Of a stretch of 64,000 nucleotides of DNA, positions 50,618 through 59,565 are shown piece after piece. Under the pieces are notes generated by a model that saw nothing but the letters and a program-made list of their open reading frames with translations, did no database searches and was not told the origin of the DNA. The stretch is taken from the NCBI GenBank assembly GCA_938006335.1, contig CALLMF010000020.1, positions 62,001-126,000 of the forward strand. The letters run 5' to 3'. The translations under genes and the position numbers were made by a program. Position 1 is the first letter of the stretch, and each line of letters starts with the position of its first letter. Source of the DNA: an uncultured Granulosicoccaceae bacterium (GTDB taxonomy: Bacteria > Pseudomonadota > Gammaproteobacteria > Granulosicoccales > Granulosicoccaceae).

Positions 50618-51871
50618 ATGTTTCAGCCATACGAGCTGTCCGTTGGCCTGCGCTACACGCGCGCCAAGCGCCGCAATCACTTCATTTCCTTTATCTCGCT
50701 GATTTCCATCGCGGGAATCGCCTTGGGAGTGACGGCGCTGATTACCGTGACATCGGTGATGAACGGATTCGAGCAGGAGATGCGCGAACGTATCGTGGGT
50801 GCCGCCTCCCACGCCACCATCACGGGCCTCGGTGAGCCCGTGCGCGACTGGGAGTCACTACGCGATACAGCCGTGCAGAATCCCGAGGTACTCGGGGCAG
50901 CCCCCTACGTCGAAGGCCAGGTGATGCTCGCCTTTGGATCGCGGTCCACCGGTTCCCTGATTCGGGGCATCGTGCCCGACAGTGAGGGCGACGTGTCCGA
51001 ACTGCCGGGTAGTATCGAGGCGGGCGAGACGCTGGAGCGTGCGCTCGTGCCGGGCGAGTTCGGCATTGTGCTGGGGGCGGATCTTGCCACTTATCTGGGC
51101 GCGATCCCCGGGGATCGCATCATGGTGATTACACCGGAGGCAAGTATCACTCCGGTGGGTTTTGTGCCGCGTGTCAAGCGCTTTACCGTAACCGCGATCT
51201 TCCGCTTTGGCATGTATCAGTACGACCGCAACATGGCGGTGATGCATGCGGATGACTCCGCCAGGTTGTTGCGCATGAAGCCCGGAGACTTCTCCGGCGT
51301 CAGATTGAAACTCTCCGATACCGGGCGCGCACCGTTCATCGCTCGCGATCTGCGCGAGAGCATCGGCTACGAGTACTACATCAGTGACTGGACCCAACAG
51401 AACGCCAACTATTTCATGGCCGTGAAGATGGAAAAGACCATGATGTTCATCATCCTGTCGATGATCGTTGCTGTTGCTGCGTTCAACATCGTGTCCACCT
51501 TGGTGATGCTGGTCCAGGACAAGCAGGCTGACATTGCGATATTGCGTACTCAAGGGGCATCGCCTGCCAGCGTGCTGGGCATATTCATCGTGCAGGGCAC
51601 GCTCATCGGTGTACTGGGGACCGTGTTGGGACTCGCAGGCGGTATCGCACTCGCCAGCAACATCGATGTCGTGGTGCCGTTCATCGAACGATTCACCGGT
51701 CCGGTACTCAATCCGGAGGTGTACTACATCGACGAGATGCCGTCGGACCTGCGCATGCCGGATGTCGTCAAGGTCGGTGTCATGGCCTTCGTGCTGTCGA
51801 TTCTCGCAACCCTCTACCCGGCGTGGCGCGCATCGCGTACTGATCCCGCAGCGGCACTGGCCTACGAATGA
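50618..51871 (+). CDS. lolC: lipoprotein-releasing ABC permease LolC/LolE
   Basis: This 417-residue inner-membrane protein is part of the LolCDE complex, which releases outer-membrane lipoproteins to LolA. It opens '[30 protein letters not shown]', with core G-L-R-Y-T-R-A. TM1 is at about 24-48 and a long periplasmic domain at 50-265. Three helices follow in '[18 protein letters not shown]', '[18 protein letters not shown]' and '[14 protein letters not shown]', and it ends 'DPAAALAYE' as LolC proteins do. No separate lolE follows lolD, so it may form a homodimer (LolF-like). The ATG is at 50618. Confidence 0.92.
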   Translation: MFQPYELSVGLRYTRAKRRNHFISFISLISIAGIALGVTALITVTSVMNGFEQEMRERIVGAASHATITGLGEPVRDWESLRDTAVQNPEVLGAAPYVEGQVMLAFGSRSTGSLIRGIVPDSEGDVSELPGSIEAGETLERALVPGEFGIVLGADLATYLGAIPGDRIMVITPEASITPVGFVPRVKRFTVTAIFRFGMYQYDRNMAVMHADDSARLLRMKPGDFSGVRLKLSDTGRAPFIARDLRESIGYEYYISDWTQQNANYFMAVKMEKTMMFIILSMIVAVAAFNIVSTLVMLVQDKQADIAILRTQGASPASVLGIFIVQGTLIGVLGTVLGLAGGIALASNIDVVVPFIERFTGPVLNPEVYYIDEMPSDLRMPDVVKVGVMAFVLSILATLYPAWRASRTDPAAALAYE

Positions 51872-52563
51872 TGTCTTCCGAGTCAGAAGTTGTGCTCAAC
51901 GCGAAATCGCTGGGTCGTATCTACTCACAAGGGGATCTCTCTGTCGAGGTTCTGGGTGGGGTGGACCTGTCGATCGCCAAGGGCGAACGTGTCGCGATCA
52001 TTGGCTCCTCGGGTAGCGGCAAGAGCACCTTGCTGCATTTGCTGGGCGGCCTGGACACCCCGACAAAAGGCAGCGTGACACTGGCCGGTGAGCCCCTGTC
52101 CTCGATGGCACCCGCTGCACGCGGCAAATTGCGCAATCGCAGTCTTGGTTTCGTGTATCAGTTTCATCACCTGCTGCCCGAATTCACGGCCAGCGAAAAC
52201 GTCGCCATGCCGCTGATGATCGGCCGCGTCAACCCAAGCGAGGCGCGCAAGCGGGCTGATGCGTTGCTGGAACGTGTCGGTCTTGGTGCGCGTCTTGGGC
52301 ACAAGCCCGGCGAACTCTCCGGCGGCGAGCGCCAGCGCGCGGCCATCGCACGCGCGCTGATCAATCGACCCCAACTGATTCTGGCCGACGAGCCTACCGG
52401 CAACCTCGATGAGGCGACGGCAGACCGTGTCTATCAACTGCTGCTGGAGCTGAATCAGGAGCTTGGCACCAGCATGTTGGTGGTGACGCACGATACTCGC
52501 CTGGCGGGCCGCATGCAGCGGGTGTTGCGGCTGACAGAAGGACGCCTGGTCGAACAGAGCTAG
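51868..52563 (+). CDS. lolD: lipoprotein-releasing ABC ATPase LolD
   Basis: This 231-residue ATPase powers lipoprotein release. It has Walker A '[19 protein letters not shown]', the family hallmark '[20 protein letters not shown]' (Q-loop core [10 protein letters not shown]), signature '[15 protein letters not shown]', Walker B '[12 protein letters not shown]' and an H-loop 'VVTHDTRLA'. The ATG at 51868 overlaps the lolC stop. It is followed 63 nt later by the fusion gene instead of lolE. Confidence 0.95.
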   Translation: MMSSESEVVLNAKSLGRIYSQGDLSVEVLGGVDLSIAKGERVAIIGSSGSGKSTLLHLLGGLDTPTKGSVTLAGEPLSSMAPAARGKLRNRSLGFVYQFHHLLPEFTASENVAMPLMIGRVNPSEARKRADALLERVGLGARLGHKPGELSGGERQRAAIARALINRPQLILADEPTGNLDEATADRVYQLLLELNQELGTSMLVVTHDTRLAGRMQRVLRLTEGRLVEQS

Positions 52564-52626
52564 TAGACAGACCACTGGTTCTGGCACGGAGTTTTCTAGG
52601 GCATCAGCTCCTGTTGACGGATTTTC

Positions 52627-55260
52627 ATGCTCTCCAGCTCCCCACCGCTCGTCATTGCGGGCTTTCATCGATCGGGTACGTCACTCACCGCACGCTCACT
52701 GCATGCGGCGGGGTTGCGTCTGGGCGATGGTCTGATCGAGGCAGGTCCTTCCAACCCCGACGGGCACTTTGAACACGAGGGTATTGTCCGGTTTCATGAT
52801 CGCCTGCTAGTGGCGCGTGGCCGCAGTTGGGATATTCCTGCAGCAGGTTGTGACACTTTCACCGCGGAAGAAAAGCAGGAGGCCCGCAGTCTTGTTGAGC
52901 CGCTCGCCTGTTCGGAAGCCGGCCCCTGGGGTTTCAAGGATCCCCGTGTGTGTCTCTTTCTGCCGCTGTGGAACGAGGTTCTCGATGATCCCCTCAAACT
53001 GATCGTGTATCGCGACCCGGTCGCGTGCATGAACTCGTTGCTGCGTCGCGAAGCACAGGCGCTTGCGCATCAGACGCAGGCGGATGCTGACAGCATCGCC
53101 TTGTGGTGTGATCCGAATCGAGCGATCACGCTCTGGTGCGATTACAACGAGGCGTTGTTGCGTGAGCACAAACGCGCACCGGAGCGCTCGCTGATCATGT
53201 CGTTCACAGCGCTTGTCACTGGTACTTCGCCATCGGCGCTGGTGAATCAACATACGGATATCGGTCTCGATACGGCGGTCTGCCCGGACGTTCACGGGAC
53301 ACCGCCGACCGTGGCGCAGTCAATCGTTGCCATTGAAGATATGTCGGCATCGGTGCGTGCTCGAGCAGCGGATCTACTCGATGAATTGAATGCCTGCTTC
53401 GATGGACCGGCCGAGAGTCTCGGCGAGTATCCGAGTGCAGATGGCACGGCGACGCATGCGCCTGCGCGGGACACGCTGGTGCGAGCGCTCGATGCGCTTG
53501 GTGTGGCTCGGCCCGGTGTGGTCTCTGATACGACGCGCGCCGTGTGGCCCGCATCACAGACGACGGGCGCGTCAGCAGATGTCACCGCAGATGATACCGA
53601 GCAAAAACGTGCCCGTGCCCTCGCGCTTGACGCAAAAAGCAACGCCGATCCTGCTTATGCCGGTCTTGCGACGGTTGCCGGCAGCGCGTGGCTGGCGGTG
53701 GGCGATCTCGACGCGGCAAGGCGCTGTTTTTCGCGGGCGGTACGGTCGGGCGCGCCGGACCATACCGCAGACTTGCACCTGGGCGTACTGGCTCGTGATG
53801 CCGGCGATGATGATACGGCGCTGGGACACTTCCTGGCCGCACTTGAGCGAGTGCCAACCCATGGCGGTCTGCATGCGCACATCGCGCACATACTGATTCG
53901 CAAGGGCGAGGTGCAGCGAGGCATCGCGCTAGCTCGTGCCGGGCTGGAACACGAACCTGCGCAGTCTCAGCTGCTGAATATCGTGCTTGACGCGGCTATG
54001 GAGTCTGGTGATCCGGCTTCGGTCACTGACATCGTGCAACGTGCGCAGACGCATGATCCAGGCGACTGGCAGCTGGCTCAATGGCGCTATCGCATTGCTC
54101 TGGCGAGCGCAAATGGACATGAGCGTCAGACACAGGCATTGCGACTGCGCGCACTGGCCTTGCGCTTGCCGGGCATTGCCAATGTCGGAGCGCGCATTCA
54201 CGAAGCGATCGACGCGATCGACACACCACATCGACAAGCGGCCTTGATGCAGGCCGTTGCCGCAGAGCTTGAAGCCATGCAGCAGCCGCTGCGCAAACCT
54301 GATGTTCCGGTTGTCGCGGTTGTCCCTGATACAGAGCGTTGCTCGATCCGTTCACCCGCTGATATTCGTCTCGGGATGTCGATACTGGCGCGTGATGAGC
54401 GTGACGTCATCGAAGCAAACATTCGATATCACGCATCGGTAGGGGTCGAGCGTTTTGTCGTTACGGATAACGGGTCAGTTGACGGTACGCGTGAATGTTT
54501 GCGTGCGCTCTGTCGCGAGTTCGACATCGACATCATTGACGAGCCCTCTCGCACCATAGACCAGGATCTCTGGGTCACACGCATGGCAGAGCGCGTCCGT
54601 GCTCACGGCGACATCGACTGGCTGATCAACAACGATGCGGATGAATTCTGGTGGCCGGCAACCGGGGATCTGCGCAGTGCGATCAGTCAGGATATCGGCG
54701 TCGATGCCGATGCCATTGGAGTCGTACAGGTTGCACGAAGCAATCTGGTCGCCTCGCGTGAATCGGCAAGCCGCTCTCAAGCCGGCTTTGATACCGCGAT
54801 TCATCGCGTCCGGCAAACCGTGAAGCTACCGCCCGATGCAAGGCGCTGGCACGATAACGATGCGCACATACTTTTGCGAACACTACCCGGCAAGGTGATC
54901 ACGCGTCTGCAGGGCCTGAAGTCGATTGACATGGGTAATCACGGTGCTGAGCATTCGCTCGGGTCAGTGCAGGCGGATAGCATCCATATTCATCACTACC
55001 CGGTGCGTTCGTTTGCGCAGTTTGAAAGCAAGGTGCGCAACTACGGAGAAAGCCTCGAACAAAACACTCGATTCGGTCCGCGCGTCAGCCGCCATCTTCG
55101 CTATTGGTACGAGCGCTATCTGGCCGGCGAGTTGCGCGAGGAATACCTGCAGATGCACCCGACAGAACATGACCTGCAGCAACTGCTCCGCGACGGATTC
55201 GTCGACATCGACGATCGACTCGACGGCCGGCTGCACGCGGACATTACGCACGCCGCGTGA
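52627..55260 (+). CDS. sulfotransferase-TPR-glycosyltransferase fusion protein
   Basis: This is an 877-residue protein with three modules. Residues 1-290 are sulfotransferase-like, with the PAPS 5'-phosphosulfate loop 'AGFHRSGTSLTARSL' (12-19 core G-F-H-R-S-G-T-S), 'GPWGFKDPR' (99-107) and a 3'-phosphate segment 'LIVYRDPVACMNSLL' (125-139). Residues 330-560 are TPR repeats such as 'GDLDAARRCFSRAVRSG' and 'GDDDTALGHFLAALERVP'. Residues 582-860 are a family-2-like glycosyltransferase: 'GMSILARDERDVIEANIRYH', 'VVTDNGSVDGT' and DxD in 'WLINNDADEFWW' (670-672). There is no signal peptide or membrane helix, so it is probably cytoplasmic. It sits between lolD and DUF2062. The acceptor is unknown, perhaps a surface glycan. 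Confidence 0.8.
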   Translation: MLSSSPPLVIAGFHRSGTSLTARSLHAAGLRLGDGLIEAGPSNPDGHFEHEGIVRFHDRLLVARGRSWDIPAAGCDTFTAEEKQEARSLVEPLACSEAGPWGFKDPRVCLFLPLWNEVLDDPLKLIVYRDPVACMNSLLRREAQALAHQTQADADSIALWCDPNRAITLWCDYNEALLREHKRAPERSLIMSFTALVTGTSPSALVNQHTDIGLDTAVCPDVHGTPPTVAQSIVAIEDMSASVRARAADLLDELNACFDGPAESLGEYPSADGTATHAPARDTLVRALDALGVARPGVVSDTTRAVWPASQTTGASADVTADDTEQKRARALALDAKSNADPAYAGLATVAGSAWLAVGDLDAARRCFSRAVRSGAPDHTADLHLGVLARDAGDDDTALGHFLAALERVPTHGGLHAHIAHILIRKGEVQRGIALARAGLEHEPAQSQLLNIVLDAAMESGDPASVTDIVQRAQTHDPGDWQLAQWRYRIALASANGHERQTQALRLRALALRLPGIANVGARIHEAIDAIDTPHRQAALMQAVAAELEAMQQPLRKPDVPVVAVVPDTERCSIRSPADIRLGMSILARDERDVIEANIRYHASVGVERFVVTDNGSVDGTRECLRALCREFDIDIIDEPSRTIDQDLWVTRMAERVRAHGDIDWLINNDADEFWWPATGDLRSAISQDIGVDADAIGVVQVARSNLVASRESASRSQAGFDTAIHRVRQTVKLPPDARRWHDNDAHILLRTLPGKVITRLQGLKSIDMGNHGAEHSLGSVQADSIHIHHYPVRSFAQFESKVRNYGESLEQNTRFGPRVSRHLRYWYERYLAGELREEYLQMHPTEHDLQQLLRDGFVDIDDRLDGRLHADITHAA

Positions 55261-55272
55261 CGGGCTAGCCTG

Positions 55273-55854
55273 TCAGCCTGGCGAGAGGCGTCGGCGTCCG
55301 CGCCAGCGACGTATCGTGCATATTCGCCATGCACCGAGCGTAATCAGATAGCCCACTACCGCGCTGAGGGCAGCGGCAAAGAGGCAGCCGGTGAGAATTT
55401 CGGGCCACGCGTGCTGAAACATGTGTGCGAGCGCGCGCAAGCTGACGAGTTCCGTATCGAACGTCGGCGCGGGCGAGTTCAGCAACATTGACCCCGAGCG
55501 CCAGGCGACATAACCTAACGGGGCCACGGTCAACGGATTGGTGAACCACACCATGACCACGGAGAGAGGCACATGGACGCGCAGCAGGGCGGCACAACAG
55601 GCCGCCACAATCATCTGACCTGGCATTGGCAACCAGCCGATGAACAGCCCAATGGCGACGGCTCCGGCCACGCTGCGGCGGTTCAGATGCCAGATTCGGG
55701 GATCATCAAAACGACGCCGCATCCCTCGCACAATGCGCCTGCCCCATCCTGGCTGGCGGCCCCGGATGTCCTCGTCGATACCCCAGCGATGGATGCCGAG
55801 TCGTTCCCGGCATTGAGCGGCTTTTGGCAGTCGATTCTTGAGCCAGCTGGTCAT
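55273..55854 (-). CDS. DUF2062 membrane protein
   Basis: This is a 193-residue protein. The DUF2062 core is clear: 'SVAGAVAIGLFIGWLPMPGQMIVAACCAALLRVHVPLSVVMVWFTNPLTVAPL', of which the key features are G-L-x-x-G-x-L-P-x-P-G-Q, N-x-P-x-S-like and T-N-P-x-T-x-x-P. Three to four TM helices are predicted. Function is unknown; adjacency to comEC on the opposite strand is conserved in pseudomonads and relatives. The ATG at 55854 fits family starts; upstream codons are open but unrelated. Confidence 0.87.
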   Translation of the reverse strand: MTSWLKNRLPKAAQCRERLGIHRWGIDEDIRGRQPGWGRRIVRGMRRRFDDPRIWHLNRRSVAGAVAIGLFIGWLPMPGQMIVAACCAALLRVHVPLSVVMVWFTNPLTVAPLGYVAWRSGSMLLNSPAPTFDTELVSLRALAHMFQHAWPEILTGCLFAAALSAVVGYLITLGAWRICTIRRWRGRRRLSPG

Positions 55855-56006
55855 CGGGGAGAATGGAAGTGCATTCAGGTGCCAAAGGTTGTCTGTATAT
55901 GGCGACGCGAGCATCCGTTTATTGAAGCTTCGGGGTCGGTTTTCGCCGAGACGACACCGCTCGCGTTACGCACAGCCGGTACGTTTCACAGCGGCCTGTC
56001 GGATTA

Positions 56007-58454
56007 GTGTGCGCTGTGCCGCAAGCGCGTGCTCTTGCCTTGGTCGTTGGCGTGACGGCGGTACTCGTGTTGCCTTTGCCGCCGTTGGCAGACTGGTCTG
56101 TGCTCGGCGGCTGGTCGCCTGGGGCGTGGCGATTGCTGCGTCTGTTGGCCTGGATCGTCATTGTCCTTGGTCTCTCCCTGCGCGGTCCCGCTGCTGACTC
56201 TCTTGGGACTGCGCTCATTCTCATTGCCGGCGCGGCGCTGGGATTTACCACGCTTGGGCAGGATCTCTCTCGCCATTGGCCTGAGCCGCTGGCCGGTACC
56301 GAGTGGCAGGTGCAGGGCGTGGTGTCGGGGCCACCGGTGCGTGGCGATGGCTACCAGCGCGTTGACCTGCGCGTGACATCGATCAATCCGATCGACGGGC
56401 TGCAGGCACCACGAAATCTGCCTTTGCGCATTCGTGTCAGCTTGCGTGAGGGAGGGCCTGCGGTCAGTAGCGGGGACGAGTGGAGCTGGCGTTTACGCTT
56501 GCAGCCGCCTAATGGGCGCGTCAATCGCGGAGGTTTTGACCGACGGGCGTGGTTGATCGAAGAGCGCGTTCATGCTGTGGCCGCGCTCGCTACCGGCGAT
56601 GGCCCGGCGCCAGTGCTCGTCCGCCGGTCGAATCAGCCGTCGGCGCGACTCGGGTGCTGGCGAGAGTGGCTGCGCGATCGCGTGTTCGCTCTGAACGCTC
56701 TGGATGACACGCAGAAGTCCCTGGTCAGTGCGCTGACGCTCGGCATTGGGGACCAGGTGCCGGCGCGGGTCCATGACGCCCTGCGTGCAACCGGCACGAG
56801 TCATTTGCTCGCGATATCCGGGCTGCACGTCACGGTCGTGTTCGGCGTGCTCTGGTGGCTGTTGCGGGTGACATTTACCCGCATCACCGCTTGGCGGGAT
56901 GGTGCGTTGATAGCGGCCGTGGTGTTCACTGCGGTTTATGCGGCGCTCGCGGGATTCGACCTGCCGGTGAGGCGAGCTTTGATGATGTTGCTCGTCGCTT
57001 CGCTGGTGCTCTTGCGCCGGCGCTTCAGCTTGTCATCGACCGCGCTGTCGCTCGCCGTGATCACGGTTGTGCTGTTCGATCCGCTGACCTTGCTGGGCGC
57101 TGGTTTCTGGCTCAGCGCTGGAAGCGTGGCGTTCATCGTGTGGTTGCAGGCAGGCCGCATGCGGCGCGGAGTGGTATCGATGATGGTGGGTGGCCAGCTC
57201 TTCATCAGTCTTGCAATGCTGATCCCCGGTGCCTGGTGGTTTCAGGAAATCTCCGTGGTCTCGCCACTGGCCAATCTCTTCGCCATTCCATGGACGACGA
57301 TGGTGGTGGTGCCGTCGGCACTGCTCGTCACTGCGCTCAGCGCAATGGCTCCAGCGCTTGCAGAGTGGCCGGCAGCGCTGCTCGGAATCTCGATCAATGG
57401 ACTGCTGTGGGCCTTGCTCACCGTCGCCGCTATCGAAGGCGCACACTGGCCTGCGTCTCTGCCAGGCGTATTCGGCCTGGTGACGGCCGCCGCGACTGTT
57501 GCACTACTCACCGCCCCGTGGCGGCGGCCCTGGCTGGGCTTCATGCCATTCTTTTTGCTACCGGCCGTGCAACACGTCCTGCATGCGGGCAAGCAGGGAC
57601 CCATCGAATTGCACGTGCTGGATGTCGGACATGGAGTCGCTGCCCTGATCCTCGCCGATGATCACGCCGTGCTGGTGGATACCGGTGGCGGTCGTGCACC
57701 GTATACGCGGGTGCAAACGGACGTCATTCCGCACCTTCTGGCGCTGGGTCGGCGCAGCCTGAGCCATCTGATCGTGTCCCACCCTGACCAGGATCATGCC
57801 GCAGGCCTCTTGCCGCTGCTGGCGTGGCAGCCCGGTCTGCCCGTGTATGCCGGCGATCTGCTTGCTGCGCAGAGGGTGGTCGACGAGGCCGGCCTTGATG
57901 TGCCCCCGGATCAAATGCGGGGGTGCGAGGCGGGCAGCGGTTTTGATGCGGGGCCGGTCCGAATCGACTTCCTGCACCCGGCGGCTCACGATCGGGGCAG
58001 TGACAATGATCGATCCTGCGTGGTGCTTGTCCACGGCGCCGGATTTCGGGTGTTGCTGCCCGGTGATATCGAGGCTGCAGGAGAGCGGAATCTGGTCGAG
58101 CGCGCCGGTTTTCTGCCGGTGGATGTGCTGCTGGCACCGCACCACGGCAGCAACAGTTCGTCAACGCTGCGATTCGTGGATGCCTTCCCGGCGCGTCATG
58201 TGGTATTCCCGGCAGCGCGGCGCAGCCGGTGGAGCTTTCCGCACGTGTCCGTGCAAATGCGCTATACATTGTCAGGCGCAGCGCTTCATCACCCTGGAGA
58301 CGCTGGCGCGCTAGTGTTCCGGTTTGGCGACGACGTACACGCTCCGAAGGTGATGTCACTGGGCCGGGAATCGCAACGCCTGTGGCGCGCGCCTCTTCGC
58401 CGAACACAGGCGCCTCACGAGTTCGTCGTCAGCGCGACGAATGATGACAATTGA
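56007..58454 (+). CDS. comEC: DNA uptake channel ComEC/Rec2
   Basis: This 815-residue inner-membrane protein is required for uptake of transforming DNA. N-terminal helices and an OB-like domain (about 85-200) precede the competence domain with 'ALTLGIGDQVP', 'ATGTSHLLAISGLHVTVV' and 'GFDLPVRRALMMLL', then many TM helices. The C-terminal metallo-beta-lactamase-like domain (about 535-790) has 'LDVGHGVAALI', 'VDTGGG', 'VSHPDQDHAAGL' and 'LLAPHHGSNSSS'. The start is GTG at 56007. Natural competence would also need type IV pilus genes, not seen here. Confidence 0.92.
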   Translation: MCAVPQARALALVVGVTAVLVLPLPPLADWSVLGGWSPGAWRLLRLLAWIVIVLGLSLRGPAADSLGTALILIAGAALGFTTLGQDLSRHWPEPLAGTEWQVQGVVSGPPVRGDGYQRVDLRVTSINPIDGLQAPRNLPLRIRVSLREGGPAVSSGDEWSWRLRLQPPNGRVNRGGFDRRAWLIEERVHAVAALATGDGPAPVLVRRSNQPSARLGCWREWLRDRVFALNALDDTQKSLVSALTLGIGDQVPARVHDALRATGTSHLLAISGLHVTVVFGVLWWLLRVTFTRITAWRDGALIAAVVFTAVYAALAGFDLPVRRALMMLLVASLVLLRRRFSLSSTALSLAVITVVLFDPLTLLGAGFWLSAGSVAFIVWLQAGRMRRGVVSMMVGGQLFISLAMLIPGAWWFQEISVVSPLANLFAIPWTTMVVVPSALLVTALSAMAPALAEWPAALLGISINGLLWALLTVAAIEGAHWPASLPGVFGLVTAAATVALLTAPWRRPWLGFMPFFLLPAVQHVLHAGKQGPIELHVLDVGHGVAALILADDHAVLVDTGGGRAPYTRVQTDVIPHLLALGRRSLSHLIVSHPDQDHAAGLLPLLAWQPGLPVYAGDLLAAQRVVDEAGLDVPPDQMRGCEAGSGFDAGPVRIDFLHPAAHDRGSDNDRSCVVLVHGAGFRVLLPGDIEAAGERNLVERAGFLPVDVLLAPHHGSNSSSTLRFVDAFPARHVVFPAARRSRWSFPHVSVQMRYTLSGAALHHPGDAGALVFRFGDDVHAPKVMSLGRESQRLWRAPLRRTQAPHEFVVSATNDDN

Positions 58455-58469
58455 TCTGGGACCTTCACT

Positions 58470-59096
58470 GTGTGGGAAATCGTGACAGCGGGCGGCTGGT
58501 TGATGTTGCCCATCATCGCTTGTTCGATCGTCGCACTCGCGATCGTGATCGAGCGCTTCATGACCTTGCGCGAGGAGCGCGTGCTACCCAACAACCTGGT
58601 AGCTGATGTCTGGCGCATGGCCAGTAGTCGACAACTGACCGAAGAGAAGGTCCGGGAAATTCAGAAGGGCTCTCCGCTTGGCCGCGTGATATCCGCCGGT
58701 CTGCTCAACCGCAGTCAGGAGCGCGAGGCGATGAAAGTCTCGATCGAAGAGGTCGGCGGGCACGTCGCCCACGAGCTCGGCCGCTATCTGAATGCGCTGG
58801 GTACCATTGCCGCGGTGACGCCGCTGCTGGGTCTGCTCGGTACCGTCGTCGGCATGATCAGCGTGTTCACCAACATCACGACCGTAGGCGTCGGAAACCC
58901 GGCCCAGCTGGCGGGCGGTATCTCTCAAGCGCTGATCACCACTGCTGGTGGCTTGTGCGTTGCCATCCCGTCGCTGATGTTCCATCGCTACTTTCGCGCG
59001 CGTGTCGATGGTCTGGTGATCGGTATGGAAAAGGAATCGTTGAAGTTGGTCGATGTGCTGCAGAAGCGGCAGTCTCAGGCCCGCGTTGCGACCTAG
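58470..59096 (+). CDS. exbB: ExbB/TolQ-family proton channel subunit
   Basis: This 208-residue membrane protein has three helices: TM1 about 9-28, TM2 within 'IAAVTPLLGLLGTVVGMISVF' (core T-P-L-L-G-L-L-G-T-V) and TM3 in 'GISQALITTAGGLCVAIPS'. Together with ExbD it forms a proton-driven motor, normally energising TonB-type transport. The position between comEC and msbA matches the exbB2-exbD2 pair of pseudomonads. The start is GTG at 58470. It lies 12 nt before exbD. Confidence 0.92.
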   Translation: MWEIVTAGGWLMLPIIACSIVALAIVIERFMTLREERVLPNNLVADVWRMASSRQLTEEKVREIQKGSPLGRVISAGLLNRSQEREAMKVSIEEVGGHVAHELGRYLNALGTIAAVTPLLGLLGTVVGMISVFTNITTVGVGNPAQLAGGISQALITTAGGLCVAIPSLMFHRYFRARVDGLVIGMEKESLKLVDVLQKRQSQARVAT

Positions 59097-59108
59097 GGCG
59101 TTACGACG

Positions 59109-59522
59109 ATGAAATTCAAGCGTGAGGCCCGCGAGGAACTGGAGCTCAATCTCACTCCTCTGATCGACGTGGTGTTCTTGTTGCTGATCTTCTTCATGGT
59201 GTCGACCACCTTTCAGAAGGAATCCGAGATCTCACTGCAGTTGCCACGCGCGTCAGACAATCCCAATGCCACGGTGGCCGACAAGATCGAAGTCGTCATC
59301 AACGCACAGGGGCAGTTCTACGTGAACGATCAGGAGCTGCTCAAGAACGATGTCACGTCGCTGCAGACGGCACTGCGCGAGTTGTCGGGTGGCAATCGTG
59401 AGCTGCCACTGTCGATCCGCGCTGACGCCCAGACGCCGCACCAATCCGTCGTCATTGCGATGGATGCGGCCGCAAAGCTCGGCATGTTGCGGATGTCCAT
59501 TGCGACCTCACGGAGCAATTGA
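59109..59522 (+). CDS. exbD: ExbD/TolR-family protein
   Basis: This 137-residue protein has a short cytoplasmic N-terminus, one TM helix with the essential Asp in 'LNLTPLIDVVFLLLIFFMV' (Asp20), and a periplasmic domain. 'ISLQLPRASD' and 'LSIRADAQTPHQSVVIAMDAA' are family-typical. It is the partner of ExbB. The ATG is at 59109. No tonB was seen adjacent. Confidence 0.93.
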   Translation: MKFKREAREELELNLTPLIDVVFLLLIFFMVSTTFQKESEISLQLPRASDNPNATVADKIEVVINAQGQFYVNDQELLKNDVTSLQTALRELSGGNRELPLSIRADAQTPHQSVVIAMDAAAKLGMLRMSIATSRSN

Positions 59523-59565
59523 GAAGCCGCCGCGAGTTGATCGCTTGCAGGCTCGCGAGCTGACC

